From Comamonadaceae bacterium (GTDB lineage: Bacteria > Pseudomonadota > Gammaproteobacteria > Burkholderiales > Burkholderiaceae_C), in the NCBI GenBank assembly GCA_947455145.1, contig CANGME010000003.1, positions 210,814 through 274,813 of the forward strand: 64,000 bases of DNA. The letters are read 5' to 3'. The notes under the pieces are model-generated. The model was not told the DNA's origin. It ran no database searches and saw nothing but the letters and a program-made list of their open reading frames with translations. Each line of letters begins with the position of its first letter. Within the stretch, counting starts at the first letter, position 1. Positions 52,402-60,879 of this stretch are shown piece after piece. Position numbers and translations under genes: made by a program.

Positions 52402-53382
52402 ATGCAACGTCGAACCCTTCTCAGCGCTACGTCATCAATTCCACTTCTCGGCTTGCTGCCCCAACTTGCACTGGCGCAAAGCGCCTACCCCAGCAAGCCC
52501 ATACGCTACATCCTGCCGCTGGCGGCTGGCGGTGGTGCCGACATGATTGCGCGTGCCGTGTGCGAGCGCATGGGACGACTGCTGGGCCAACCCATGGTGG
52601 TGGACAACCTGGGTGGTGGTGGCGGTGTTATAGGTTCACAAACCACTGCCCGCGCCGCGCCCGACGGCTACACCCTGATGCAAGCCTATGTCGGCACGCA
52701 CGGCACAGCCCCCGCCACGCGCAAGCTGCCCTATGACGCGCTGCGCGACTTCACACCGATTGGCCTGATCGGCACCACACCCAATGTCTTGTGCGTGAAT
52801 GCGGCACTGCCCATGAGCGACGTCAAAGGCATTGTGGACTACCTGCGCAAGAACCCCGGCAAAGTGTCTTACGGCTCCGGCGGGCAAGGCTCACTCACGC
52901 ACCTGGTGGCGGAGTTGTTCAAGTTGCAGACCGATACTTTCATGCTGCACATCCCCTACCGGGGCATTGCGCCTGCGTTTACCGATTTGATTTCGGGCCA
53001 GACGCAGGCCATGTTCCCCAGCTTGGCGGGCGGGCTGCCGCACATTCGCAGCGGGCGCATTCGTGCGTTGGCTGTCACGGGCAAGCAACGCCACCCCTTG
53101 CTCAAGGATGTGCCCACGTTTGAAGAGTCTGGTCTGAAAGGTTTTGACGCGCAACAGTGGTACGGCGTGATGGGGCCAGCAGGTCTGCCCGCGCTGGTGG
53201 TCAAACAACTCAACGAGGCCTTGAATAAGGTGTTGTCACAGGCCGATTTCAAGGAAAAACTCTCCAGTGAAGCTGTGGAGTTGCGGCCCATGAGCGCAGA
53301 GGCTTTTGCCAACTTTGTTAAGGACGATATCGCCCGCTGGAGCAAGCTGGCGAAAGAGCGCCATATTCAGCTGGACAGTTAA
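52402..53382 (+). CDS. Bug-family (TctC) periplasmic solute-binding protein
   Basis: The 326-residue protein has a signal peptide ending LPQLALAQ (about 25), then YPSKPIRYILPLAAGGGADMIAR, GGGGGVIGSQTTAR and VPTFEESGLKGF. It is the third Bug protein of the window and ends the likely three-gene transcript with the MetE-like and Liv-type genes. A strong bidirectional terminator follows. Confidence 0.9.
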   Translation: MQRRTLLSATSSIPLLGLLPQLALAQSAYPSKPIRYILPLAAGGGADMIARAVCERMGRLLGQPMVVDNLGGGGGVIGSQTTARAAPDGYTLMQAYVGTHGTAPATRKLPYDALRDFTPIGLIGTTPNVLCVNAALPMSDVKGIVDYLRKNPGKVSYGSGGQGSLTHLVAELFKLQTDTFMLHIPYRGIAPAFTDLISGQTQAMFPSLAGGLPHIRSGRIRALAVTGKQRHPLLKDVPTFEESGLKGFDAQQWYGVMGPAGLPALVVKQLNEALNKVLSQADFKEKLSSEAVELRPMSAEAFANFVKDDIARWSKLAKERHIQLDS

Positions 53383-53397
53383 ACACCAACCAGTTGT

Positions 53398-53425
53398 AAA
53401 AAAGCCCTCAAACGAGGGCTTTTTT
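53398..53425. terminator. Bidirectional rho-independent terminator
   Basis: AAAAAAGCCCTC-AAAC-GAGGGCTTTTTT is a perfect 12-bp inverted repeat with A and T runs. It can end both the Bug gene (plus) and the small basic protein gene (minus). Confidence 0.93.
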
Positions 53426-53451
53426 AGGGGGAAATCCGACCTTGCGGCAGA

Positions 53452-53622
53452 TTAACCACCTTTGGAAGGACGCTTGCCTGGGTTCTTCTTGCTGCGAGTG
53501 GCTTTGCCACGCTCAAGACTGACCTTTTGACCATGACCCACTGAGGTTGGGGTCATGCCGGGCAACGGCTTGGGTTTTGGGCTGGCTTTGCGATCTGCTT
53601 CGGTGACGATTTTGTTACCCAT
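53452..53622 (-). CDS. Small basic protein, function unknown
   Basis: A 56-codon reading frame on the minus strand translates to a protein with the start MGNKIVTEADRKASPKPKP and the end RSKKNPGKRPSKGG. It is very rich in Lys, Arg, Pro and Ser, with no hydrophobic core, so it is probably disordered and may bind nucleic acid. GGAA lies eight bases before the ATG and a perfect terminator follows the stop by 26 bp. It is the next gene downstream of the RhlE helicase on the same strand. I recognise no family. Confidence 0.7.
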   Translation of the reverse strand: MGNKIVTEADRKASPKPKPLPGMTPTSVGHGQKVSLERGKATRSKKNPGKRPSKGG

Positions 53623-53720
53623 TTGAGGTTCCTGTAGTTGCGTAAAAACCCTGTATTAGGCCATAGGTTGTAGGCCTATTTTTCAGACAGGGTGTGTTTT
53701 TATTCGATCAATGACGCGAA

Positions 53721-55679
53721 TCAACGTGCTGGCTTGGCGGGGCGCTTAGCCGCATCACGCGGCACAAACACTTTACCGCCGTTTCCGGCATGGCCTGCAG
53801 GCTTGGCAAAACCAGGCTTGATGCCCATAGGTTTGCCAAATGCAGGCTTGTCAAAAGAGGGTTTGCGCGGAGCGAAATCACCACGGGGGGCAGAGTCGCC
53901 ACGGGGAGCGAAGTCAGCACGGGGTGCAGCGTCGCGGCGGCCATCGCCTGCAAAACGGTCGTTGAAGCCACCTTTGCGCTCGTAGCTGCGGCCATCACGG
54001 GCGCCGTCTTGGCCGCCAGCAAAACCACCGCCGAAGCCGCCACCTGAGCCGCCACCACCGAAGCCACCCGCACGCGGAGCGCGGTCAGCACCAAATCCAC
54101 CGGCACGTGGCGCACGGTCGCCGCCGAAGCCGCCACCGCCAAATCCGCCGCCACCAGCACCGCTGGGTCGGCCACCGCCAAACTTGCGCTCACGCGAGAA
54201 GTTGTCGTTACCGCCACGGCTGTCGCGGCCACCAAAATTGCCGCCCGGACGTGAATCAGGCACGCGTTGCTTGGGCTCCATACCGGGGACCACTTCAGCC
54301 TTGATCGGCTGGCGGTTGTAGGCTTCGATGTCGAAAATCTTGCGACGGTCACGCAGCTCGGCAAAGGTGATGGCCAAGCCATCACGGCCGGCACGTCCCG
54401 TGCGGCCAATGCGGTGGGTGTAGTCCTCTGCCTTCATGGGTAGGCCGAAGTTGAACACATGGGTCACGGTGGGTACGTCGATGCCGCGTGCAGCCACGTC
54501 TGTCGCCACCAGAATTTGCACTTGACCTTGGCGCAGCGCCATCAGGCGGCGGTTACGCAAACCTTGGCTCAAGGCGCCGTGCAGAGCCACAGCGTCAAAG
54601 CCGTCTTGCTGCAAGTCATTGGCCAAGCCGTCGCACTCAATTTGGGTGCTGGCAAACACAATGGCTTGGTTGATGGTGGCGTCACGCAACCAATGGTCGA
54701 GCAACTGGCGCTTGTGCTGAGCGTTGTCGGCCCAGAACAGCACTTGCTTGATATTGGCGTGTTTTTCTTGCGGGCTGTCGATCTGGATCTTCTTGGCAGA
54801 AGCGCCGTTGTCACGCATCACGCGCATGGCCAACTGCTGAATGCGCGGCGCAAACGTGGCGCTGAACATCATGGTCTGGCGACGCTGAATGGTGAGCTGG
54901 TTGACTTCGGCCAGATCGTCGGAGAAACCGAGGTCCAACATGCGGTCGGCTTCGTCCACCACGAGGAACTGAACTTGGTCGAGCTTGATTTGCATGGAGC
55001 GCTGCAAGTCCAGCAAGCGGCCCGGCGTGGCAACCACCAGGTCGGCGTTTTGCAGCTTGGCAATTTGCAACTGGTAAGGCATACCGCCCACCACGCTGGC
55101 CACGCGCAGGCCACGGCAATGCTTGACCAGATCAATCGCGTCATGCGCGACTTGCTGGGCCAGCTCACGCGTTGGGCACAAGATCAGCGCACCGGGAGTC
55201 GGTGCTTTGAAGTTGCGAGCATTGGTGGGGTCTTTGCGCTTGGCGCGCTTAGGGGCTGGCTCGCCTTTGGCAGCGGCGTCGGCCACGGCTTGTTCAAAGT
55301 CGGCGCGCTCTTTGGCTTCGGCGTCGGCATTTTGCTTGAGCAGGGTGTGCAGGACGGGCAGCAAGAAGGCCGCCGTCTTGCCGCTACCCGTCTGGCTGGA
55401 CACCATCAGGTCGATGAATTTCTGGGGCGTATTGCCTTCAACGACAGCCGGCAAAGCCATGGGGATGACTTGCGTCTGCACAGGGGTGGGCTGGGTGTAG
55501 CCCAGATCGGTACAAGCCTGCACCAGCTCAGGCGCCAGGCCAATGGTGACAAAGCCGTTAGGCAGGGTCACTTCGGGCTCGGCGGCGACATCGGTGGTGA
55601 TGTCAGAAGCGATATCGGAAGCAATAGAAAGGGAATCAACAGGCGAAAAGTCGCCCGTCACGTCAAAAGTGTCGGTCAT
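53721..55679 (-). CDS. rhlE: DEAD-box ATP-dependent RNA helicase, RhlE type
   Basis: The 652-residue protein has all DEAD motifs in order: Q motif (GYTQPTPVQTQVIP), SSQTGSGKTAAFLLP, CPTRELAQQ, VVDEADRMLDLGF, MFSATF, VATDVAARGIDVP, HRIGRTGRAG. An insert rich in Ala/Lys after the first motif (KERADFEQAV...) and an N-terminal extension precede and interrupt the core. The last ~170 residues are Gly/Arg/Phe-rich (GGGGFGGGGFGGDRAPRAGG), a low-complexity RNA-binding tail prone to condensation. It unwinds RNA in ribosome assembly and mRNA decay, often at low temperature. Confidence 0.95.
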   Translation of the reverse strand: MTDTFDVTGDFSPVDSLSIASDIASDITTDVAAEPEVTLPNGFVTIGLAPELVQACTDLGYTQPTPVQTQVIPMALPAVVEGNTPQKFIDLMVSSQTGSGKTAAFLLPVLHTLLKQNADAEAKERADFEQAVADAAAKGEPAPKRAKRKDPTNARNFKAPTPGALILCPTRELAQQVAHDAIDLVKHCRGLRVASVVGGMPYQLQIAKLQNADLVVATPGRLLDLQRSMQIKLDQVQFLVVDEADRMLDLGFSDDLAEVNQLTIQRRQTMMFSATFAPRIQQLAMRVMRDNGASAKKIQIDSPQEKHANIKQVLFWADNAQHKRQLLDHWLRDATINQAIVFASTQIECDGLANDLQQDGFDAVALHGALSQGLRNRRLMALRQGQVQILVATDVAARGIDVPTVTHVFNFGLPMKAEDYTHRIGRTGRAGRDGLAITFAELRDRRKIFDIEAYNRQPIKAEVVPGMEPKQRVPDSRPGGNFGGRDSRGGNDNFSRERKFGGGRPSGAGGGGFGGGGFGGDRAPRAGGFGADRAPRAGGFGGGGSGGGFGGGFAGGQDGARDGRSYERKGGFNDRFAGDGRRDAAPRADFAPRGDSAPRGDFAPRKPSFDKPAFGKPMGIKPGFAKPAGHAGNGGKVFVPRDAAKRPAKPAR

Positions 55680-55933
55680 TTATTTACTCACACGCGAGCG
55701 CCGCAACGTAGTGCGGTTGCTCCGTCAATGGTTAAAAAACATCAACCATCAAACGAAGCCTGTGCCGTGAAGTTGGCACTGGAGATTTATTTTGGCGACA
55801 AGCTTATCTGCCTTGTGTTGCCGTAAATCCGGTGTGTGAGGGGAGATGCACAAAATGCGTTGCTCATGCAGCGCATGTCTTCGATTATGACATGAATTCG
55901 GGTTTATACCTAATTCCCAGCAAGATTGACCGA

Positions 55934-57118
55934 TTAGACCGAGCGAGACAGGGCACGCACCAGATCCGTTTGCGTCAAGATACCGACCAGCCGATTCTCC
56001 GTGTCCACAATCGGAATGTGGTGGTGGCCATGCTCAGAGAACAAGGGCACCAGATCCACCAAAGCACGATCTTGCCGGGCCACTCGAACCCGGCGACTCA
56101 TGATTTGCCCTACGACTTCAGGCTTGCTCGTAGCCTCCAGCCCGCTTGGGCGCAAAAATTCACGCAGCCGCAGCCCCAAACCGGTATGTTGATCCATATT
56201 GGCGTGGCGCAGAAAGTCTGCCAGGGTGACAATGCCCACAATGCGCCGCACCCGGTCCACCACCGGCAACGCCTTAACGCGGTGCTGGCGCATCAGGACC
56301 CAAGCCTCCTCGATGGACGAGCCGAACTGCACCACCACCAACTCACGGGACATGACGTCAGCACACCGAATATCACCCAAGCGGCGCTGGTAGGCCAGCC
56401 CCTCGGCCCGCTGCAACAGGGCTTCCAGATCATCCCGACTCACGTCAAGCACTTGGTTGTAGTCCGCCAGTACCTGATCCAAATCGGTCGAAGTAAAACG
56501 CCGGGCGCTGTCCGTCACCTCGCCCGCAGGGCTTGGCGTAACGTGCGGGTAGCGCCGCCCGGTTGCGCTGTTATAGAGCACGCCAACCAAGACCAACAGC
56601 AATGATTGCGTGAAAGCCGGGAACAACACAAAGTTAAACGCCGTGGCGTGACTCAGCACCGCCGTTATGGCCATGGCACCGCCCGGCGGGTGCAGGCAAC
56701 GCAGCGCCAACATGGCCGTGATGGCAAGCCCAACAGCGATGGGGGCTGCGATCAGCGACTCACCGAACGTCTGAGCACAAACGACCCCCACCAAAGCCGA
56801 AACCGAATTGCCTGCCAGCACCGCCCAAGGCTGCGCCATCGGGCTGGCGGGCGTGGCAAACACCAACACCGAGCTGGCACCCAGCGGCGCGACCAACATC
56901 AAGGGGTAAAACCAAACATCAATCCACAGGTGACCGATCAGCGCCGTGAAAAAAAGCGCCAATACAGCACCCGCAACGATGCGCAACCGCTCACCCGCAC
57001 CAATCGTCACCAGCGGAGGACGCAGCGCCCGAAAGCTCTCAAGCCATCGTTGCCACACCAACGCGCGAAACAACCCAAGCACGCCGTCATGCGTGCGCTC
57101 GTCGGGGCCTGAAGTCAT
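55934..57118 (-). CDS. HPP-domain membrane protein with two CBS domains
   Basis: The 394-residue protein has an HPP domain of four or five membrane helices (LVAPLGASSVLVFATPASPMAQPW, RCLHPPGGAMAITAV gives the HPP motif), then two CBS domains from about residue 240 (CADVMSRELVVVQFGSSIEEAW; IMSRRVRVARQDRALVDLVPLF). Cyanobacterial HPP proteins have been linked to nitrite transport; CBS domains bind adenine nucleotides and would gate the channel. Substrate here is unknown. Given the nitrate assimilation locus without a transporter, nitrite is a testable idea, though the two are 22 kb apart. Confidence 0.85.
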   Translation of the reverse strand: MTSGPDERTHDGVLGLFRALVWQRWLESFRALRPPLVTIGAGERLRIVAGAVLALFFTALIGHLWIDVWFYPLMLVAPLGASSVLVFATPASPMAQPWAVLAGNSVSALVGVVCAQTFGESLIAAPIAVGLAITAMLALRCLHPPGGAMAITAVLSHATAFNFVLFPAFTQSLLLVLVGVLYNSATGRRYPHVTPSPAGEVTDSARRFTSTDLDQVLADYNQVLDVSRDDLEALLQRAEGLAYQRRLGDIRCADVMSRELVVVQFGSSIEEAWVLMRQHRVKALPVVDRVRRIVGIVTLADFLRHANMDQHTGLGLRLREFLRPSGLEATSKPEVVGQIMSRRVRVARQDRALVDLVPLFSEHGHHHIPIVDTENRLVGILTQTDLVRALSRSV

Positions 57119-57189
57119 GTAAAAAGTCTCTGTTCTGAACTAGAACAGGCATTATCAGTTCAGAACCCCATCAAGCTGACGCAGCGATG

Positions 57190-57609
57190 TCAGTGCATCT
57201 CTTCAATCGCAAACCGGTGATAGCGCTGCGCCAGCATAAAAGACGGAGCGTGGTGCACCCTCTCCATGGCTTGTTCGGCGGCGATGTCCGTGGGTGTTGG
57301 CACGATCAAAAAAGTGGCTCCATGCCGGGCCGCATCCAAGTACGAGCGCACCGTCGTCATGCTGGTTCCCAAGCTCGCAATGATCCCGGACTCCTGCAAA
57401 TTGTGCTCGGCAAACTCCGCCATCTGTGCGGCCGTGTACTCCACACAATCAGCAAATGCGCCACCCATGGCCTGGAACTCTTTGAGTACCTGCTCCGCCT
57501 CCTGCTGCTCCCGAAAAGCAACCACGGTGTGCCCTGTGGGATAAAACGCGCCAAAGTCGCGCATCAAGGCATGACCCGCCTTGTCTATGAAACGATCAGC
57601 AACTTGCAT
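57190..57609 (-). CDS. Conserved hypothetical protein
   Basis: I do not recognise the family. The 139-residue protein has no signal peptide or membrane helix. It has two alpha/beta-like halves: one with GHTVVAFREQQEAEQVLKEF, the other with MTTVRSYLDAARHGATFLIVPTP and a final HHAPSFMLAQRYHRFAIEEM. The first half resembles the strand-helix start of general-stress (GsiB/17M-like) proteins, which is only suggestive. It is 71 bp downstream of the HPP-CBS gene start on the same strand and could be upstream or independent of it. Confidence 0.65.
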   Translation of the reverse strand: MQVADRFIDKAGHALMRDFGAFYPTGHTVVAFREQQEAEQVLKEFQAMGGAFADCVEYTAAQMAEFAEHNLQESGIIASLGTSMTTVRSYLDAARHGATFLIVPTPTDIAAEQAMERVHHAPSFMLAQRYHRFAIEEMH

Positions 57610-57742
57610 AAAACCTCCGCAACGGTTGGTTGTAGGCCTGGCAGATCACACCAAAAACTGGCTCCGCCGACCATGGATTAACCATAGTTTGGGTTTTGAG
57701 AAATTCAAGTCATTGACCACCCTGCACGGCATACGGCGTGAA

Positions 57743-58261
57743 TCAGCCCAGTGCAATCACCCGCTGCCAAGGTAATTGTGGGTCGGCCTCGTAGTCGGCC
57801 ACCACCCAGGTGCGAGAGGGGTGATTGGCCATGTCGTCCAAGAAATCCCGGATCACCTGCTTAGAGGCCAAGTCCAGCGCCACATAAGGCTGATCCACAC
57901 AGGTCACCCGCGCCCCACACGCCAGCAGACCCGCCAAGGCCACCTTGCGCCTGCTGCCTGACGAGAGCATGAAGAGCTTCTTGTTTTCATGCGGTAACAG
58001 CGCCAGCGCCTCCACCAAATCTTGATGCAGTGAGGCGTTCCAGCGCGGGCTGCACATCTGCCACGCTAGCCACAGCTGCTGCGCGGTCTCTTCATCACGC
58101 CCCGGCAAAGCCAGATCGACCCACTGGGCATCTGGGTGCGACACCGCGCCGGGCAATGCCGGAAGATCGCCACTCAAGCGACGCAAAAGACTGGTTTTGC
58201 CTGTGCGCTCGTCGCCGGTGACGGCGACGAGACCGGTGGGGAGTGGTTCCATCATGCGCAA
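57743..58261 (-). CDS. Small degenerate ABC-type ATPase
   Basis: The 172-residue protein has a Walker A motif GDERTGKTSLLRRL (about 16-29), an ABC-signature-like SSGSRRKVALAGLL (in place of LSGGQ) and a Walker B variant RVTCVDQPYVALD with Gln instead of the catalytic Glu. It is shorter than a normal ABC ATPase domain (about 220) and no permease is near. It lies 27 bp behind an AAA-type ATPase gene. It could be a decayed or specialised ATPase, perhaps a cytochrome-c-maturation CcmA-like relative, judging by size; I am not sure. Confidence 0.6.
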   Translation of the reverse strand: MRMMEPLPTGLVAVTGDERTGKTSLLRRLSGDLPALPGAVSHPDAQWVDLALPGRDEETAQQLWLAWQMCSPRWNASLHQDLVEALALLPHENKKLFMLSSGSRRKVALAGLLACGARVTCVDQPYVALDLASKQVIRDFLDDMANHPSRTWVVADYEADPQLPWQRVIALG

Positions 58262-58288
58262 GGCAAAGCGGTCATATCGGTTGATGTC

Positions 58289-59452
58289 TCAGAATTTTTT
58301 CAGCAAGGTTTGCTTTTCACGCCAGATTTCTTGCACAAACGGATCGGTCACACCGTAAATCCCATGCCCACGACGCAAGATAAGATTGGCTGCGAGTAAT
58401 TCGTTGGCCACAGGCTGAATCTCCTCCACTCGAACATCGCGCCCAACAGATTTCGAATATTCCGCTGCCGCATCAATCGAGAAAATGCCTCGCGCGTCCC
58501 CTGCCACAGAAGCAATCTTGTCAAAAATGGCTTGCGCCAAACTGCCCAACTCCTCCACCTTCATCAACTCAATGTCTGCTGCGGTAGAACGCAGGGTGGT
58601 GGCAATCACCGGCAAGATGTCGTCGGGTGCTATACCGGGTGATCTGTGGTGAATCAACTGCCGCAGCGCCCGAATCATCTCCTCCGGGCGACTGCCCAAC
58701 GTTTTGAAGGCTTGGCTTGCCACCTTGTGCGATGGCAATGGAGCGAAACCATCCACCCTCAACTTATCAAGAAGAAAGGCCACGTAATCGCCATTCAGCA
58801 CCGGATAGGGTATGGAGGTTGCCCCCGCAAAAGCCTGATTGCGCCGGGCCGTCAGTTCGCTCACCATCGCGCGATGTGACCCCGTGCCAATGAACACAAA
58901 GTGCCCCGGCGTGTCCGGGCGTGGGTTAATGGCATCGCGAGCTGCCTTGAGCGCCAATAGGAGCTGATGCCCTTCATCGGACGTGATGGCGTGCTGCACC
59001 TCGTCAACAATCAACACCACATCTGTCTTGACTTGATCGACCACTTCGGTCAGTGCCTCGGCCAGCGTTGTGCCACCTTCGACGCCCACGTTTTCAAGCT
59101 TGAAACCAAACTTGAAGCCCAACGCGCCCATGTCTGCACCCTTGACCCGCTTGAGCTTCTCCAACATGGACGACGCGGGGGTCTGCAAATCTTTCAACGT
59201 TTTGCGAACAGCGCTATGCACCAGCTTCATGGGGCTGGTCTGCGTGTCACTCCAAAGATCCACATAAATCACCAGCGCACCAGCCTGCTCCAGCGCAGGA
59301 ATCAAGTCGTTGCGCAGAAAGGTCGTCTTGCCCGTGCGACGCAGTCCAGATAGAAATAAACCAGAGCGCAACCCCACATCAAGCCCTGTCGGCTTGAGGA
59401 GCTGCTGGGCCATCTCTTTGGCGAGTTGGGGCCGGAGGTAAATGTTGCTCAT
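58289..59452 (-). CDS. AAA-type ATPase, STAND/Orc-like, function unknown
   Basis: The 387-residue protein has Walker A GLRRTGKTTFLRNDLIPAL (about 36-50), Walker B VVLIVDEVQHAI, sensor-like FVFIGTGSH, and a C-terminal winged-helix-like part (LLAANLILRRGHGIYGVTDPFVQEIW). It resembles the archaeal-type AAA ATPases that also occur in bacterial mobile or defence loci. An AT-rich promoter with two ATAATTAT sites precedes it, and the neighbours are a small ATPase and a toxin-antitoxin remnant. Its role is unknown. Confidence 0.78.
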   Translation of the reverse strand: MSNIYLRPQLAKEMAQQLLKPTGLDVGLRSGLFLSGLRRTGKTTFLRNDLIPALEQAGALVIYVDLWSDTQTSPMKLVHSAVRKTLKDLQTPASSMLEKLKRVKGADMGALGFKFGFKLENVGVEGGTTLAEALTEVVDQVKTDVVLIVDEVQHAITSDEGHQLLLALKAARDAINPRPDTPGHFVFIGTGSHRAMVSELTARRNQAFAGATSIPYPVLNGDYVAFLLDKLRVDGFAPLPSHKVASQAFKTLGSRPEEMIRALRQLIHHRSPGIAPDDILPVIATTLRSTAADIELMKVEELGSLAQAIFDKIASVAGDARGIFSIDAAAEYSKSVGRDVRVEEIQPVANELLAANLILRRGHGIYGVTDPFVQEIWREKQTLLKKF

Positions 59453-59480
59453 GGCTTTTATGTTTAATTATTCAAACGGA

Positions 59481-59499
59481 ATAATTATCGGATAATTAT
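59481..59499 (-). promoter_or_regulatory. Two ATAATTAT sites upstream of the AAA ATPase gene
   Basis: ATAATTAT (59481-59488 and 59492-59499), each self-complementary, are spaced 11 bp start to start, about one helical turn. They lie 29-47 bp before the ATG in a clearly AT-rich stretch of a GC-rich window. They may be an operator or overlapping -10 elements. Confidence 0.45.
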
Positions 59500-59570
59500 A
59501 AAGCCAAGTAAAGAGAACCCTTGCGATTGACCAAGACCGCACGCCAACAATTAACTGTCGTAGAGCCCGA

Positions 59571-59879
59571 TCAAGCCACCGCCAGTTCCCGCACATGGCG
59601 CAGGCTGTCCTTGAATTCAACCCTGGCCACTTTCAAGTCGTAGGCGACTTGGAGGTTGAGCCAGTATTGCGGTGATTGGTGCAGCGCCTGCCCCAGGCGC
59701 AAGGCCAGCTCTGCCGTCACCGGGCGATCACCCTTGAGCAAATGCGATACGCGCATGGGCGAAACGCCGATGGCTTGGGCAAAGGCCGCTTGCGTCAAGC
59801 CCAGTTCGTCCAGCGTCTCACGCAAAAACTCGCCGGGGTGGATGGCAGGCAGTCCATTGATGGGGGTTTTGGTATTCAT
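59571..59879 (-). CDS. higA: HigA-type antitoxin
   Basis: The 102-residue protein begins with the HigA family stretch PAIHPGEFLRETLDELGLTQAAFAQAIGVSPMRVSHLLKGDRPVTAELALRLG, an XRE-type helix-turn-helix, and ends with a dimerisation helix. A GAGGAG site precedes the ATG. Normally it is encoded directly behind the toxin HigB, but here only the toxin's C-terminal part remains. It may still repress its own promoter or act as a stand-alone regulator. Confidence 0.93.
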   Translation of the reverse strand: MNTKTPINGLPAIHPGEFLRETLDELGLTQAAFAQAIGVSPMRVSHLLKGDRPVTAELALRLGQALHQSPQYWLNLQVAYDLKVARVEFKDSLRHVRELAVA

Positions 59880-59891
59880 GACTCTGACTCC

Positions 59892-60014
59892 TCAGTGGTA
59901 ATCCACAATTTCAACGTCTTGCGCGTTGCCACGCTCAAACCGAAAGCACACACGCCACCGATCATTGATGCGAATGCTCCACTGCCCTACTCGATCACCA
60001 CCCAAACTTTCCAG
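59892..60014 (-). pseudogene. higB: higB toxin remnant (C-terminal part only)
   Basis: Reading from the CTG at 60014 gives LESLGGDRVGQWSIRINDRWRVC... and ends EIVDYH before the stop at 59892. This is the typical C-terminal half of HigB (about 90 residues when whole). No in-frame start or N-terminal half exists; that end is replaced by the terminal codons of the upstream VOC gene. It stops 12 bp before higA, the normal spacing. RNase activity should be lost because the N-terminal helices are gone. Confidence 0.85.
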
Positions 60015-60031
60015 CACTGGTGACAGGATAC

Positions 60032-60853
60032 TCAGTCGTTTCGATTCACAAACACCCGCCCAAACTGCGGATGCCGCATGCTGCGCACTTCATGCTCCAG
60101 GGTGGCCAGCACTTGGCCGGTGTTCAGGTCGATGATGTCCTGAAAGCGGTATTGGCTGGCGTTGCTTTCTTGGGTGACCAAGCCGCGTGCCAGCAAGCTG
60201 CTGTGCACGCCTGAGAAGTCGGGCACGGTGATCTGCACGTGGTGGCCGTCGTAGGGCGGCAGCTCTCGTGCGGTCTCGCGGTACACCAAGGCTTGCGTTG
60301 GGCTGGTGGTGATGTTGGCAAAGTGGCCTTGCGCGTCCTCCCCCGTGCGGGCTATGGCGTGGAGTATTTCTGTGTAGAAGCGGGCGATGCCTGCGGTGCT
60401 GCCAGGGGCGCAGTCGATTTCGACATAAGGCATGCCGCGCGTCATGGCGCCAAAGCGTACGGCGTCGGGTGCGTGCACGCGAATGCGGTTGCCCCAGGGG
60501 CAGCGCACGTCCACCATGTTGGACTCTGCGCTACGGGCAAATCTGAACTGTGTGCCTTGGAGCAGGGGGGCAACCTCGCTCAATCTTGAGGTCAACACAG
60601 CCAAGTCAGGCATGACCAAACCGGTTACGCCGCGCAGCACTTGGGCGGGGCCGGTGGGCAGGTGGAACTGGCTGCTGCCCGCGTTCATCCACGCGTTATG
60701 AATGCCCGTTTGCATGAACGGGTCACGCGTGAGCCCCAAGCCCATCACGTAGAAGATGATGGCCTGCTGCTGGTCAGGCACGCGGGTGTTGACGTGACCG
60801 AACTCGATGATGTTGCCCACGTCCTCCAGGCTGCGGTTGAAGGTGTGGGTCAT
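60032..60853 (-). CDS. VOC-family (glyoxalase/extradiol dioxygenase fold) protein
   Basis: The 273-residue protein begins at ATG 60853. It has two VOC modules: DVGNIIEFGHVNTRVPDQQQAIIFYVMGLGL and MPYVEIDCAPGSTAGIARFYTEIL, and a DGHHVQITVPDFSGVHSSL near the end. The His/Glu metal residues of dioxygenases are not obvious in all positions. It follows the ligC/pmdC gene by 26 bp and is therefore the last gene of the protocatechuate operon; a role in ring-cleavage metabolism is likely but unassigned. Confidence 0.8.
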   Translation of the reverse strand: MTHTFNRSLEDVGNIIEFGHVNTRVPDQQQAIIFYVMGLGLTRDPFMQTGIHNAWMNAGSSQFHLPTGPAQVLRGVTGLVMPDLAVLTSRLSEVAPLLQGTQFRFARSAESNMVDVRCPWGNRIRVHAPDAVRFGAMTRGMPYVEIDCAPGSTAGIARFYTEILHAIARTGEDAQGHFANITTSPTQALVYRETARELPPYDGHHVQITVPDFSGVHSSLLARGLVTQESNASQYRFQDIIDLNTGQVLATLEHEVRSMRHPQFGRVFVNRND

Positions 60854-60879
60854 GCGTGGTTCTCTTATCTTTTGCGTGC

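Noticed and set aside
54459..55826. 455-codon open frame on the plus strand opposite rhlE
   Set aside because: It is the shadow of the helicase coding strand and matches no family.
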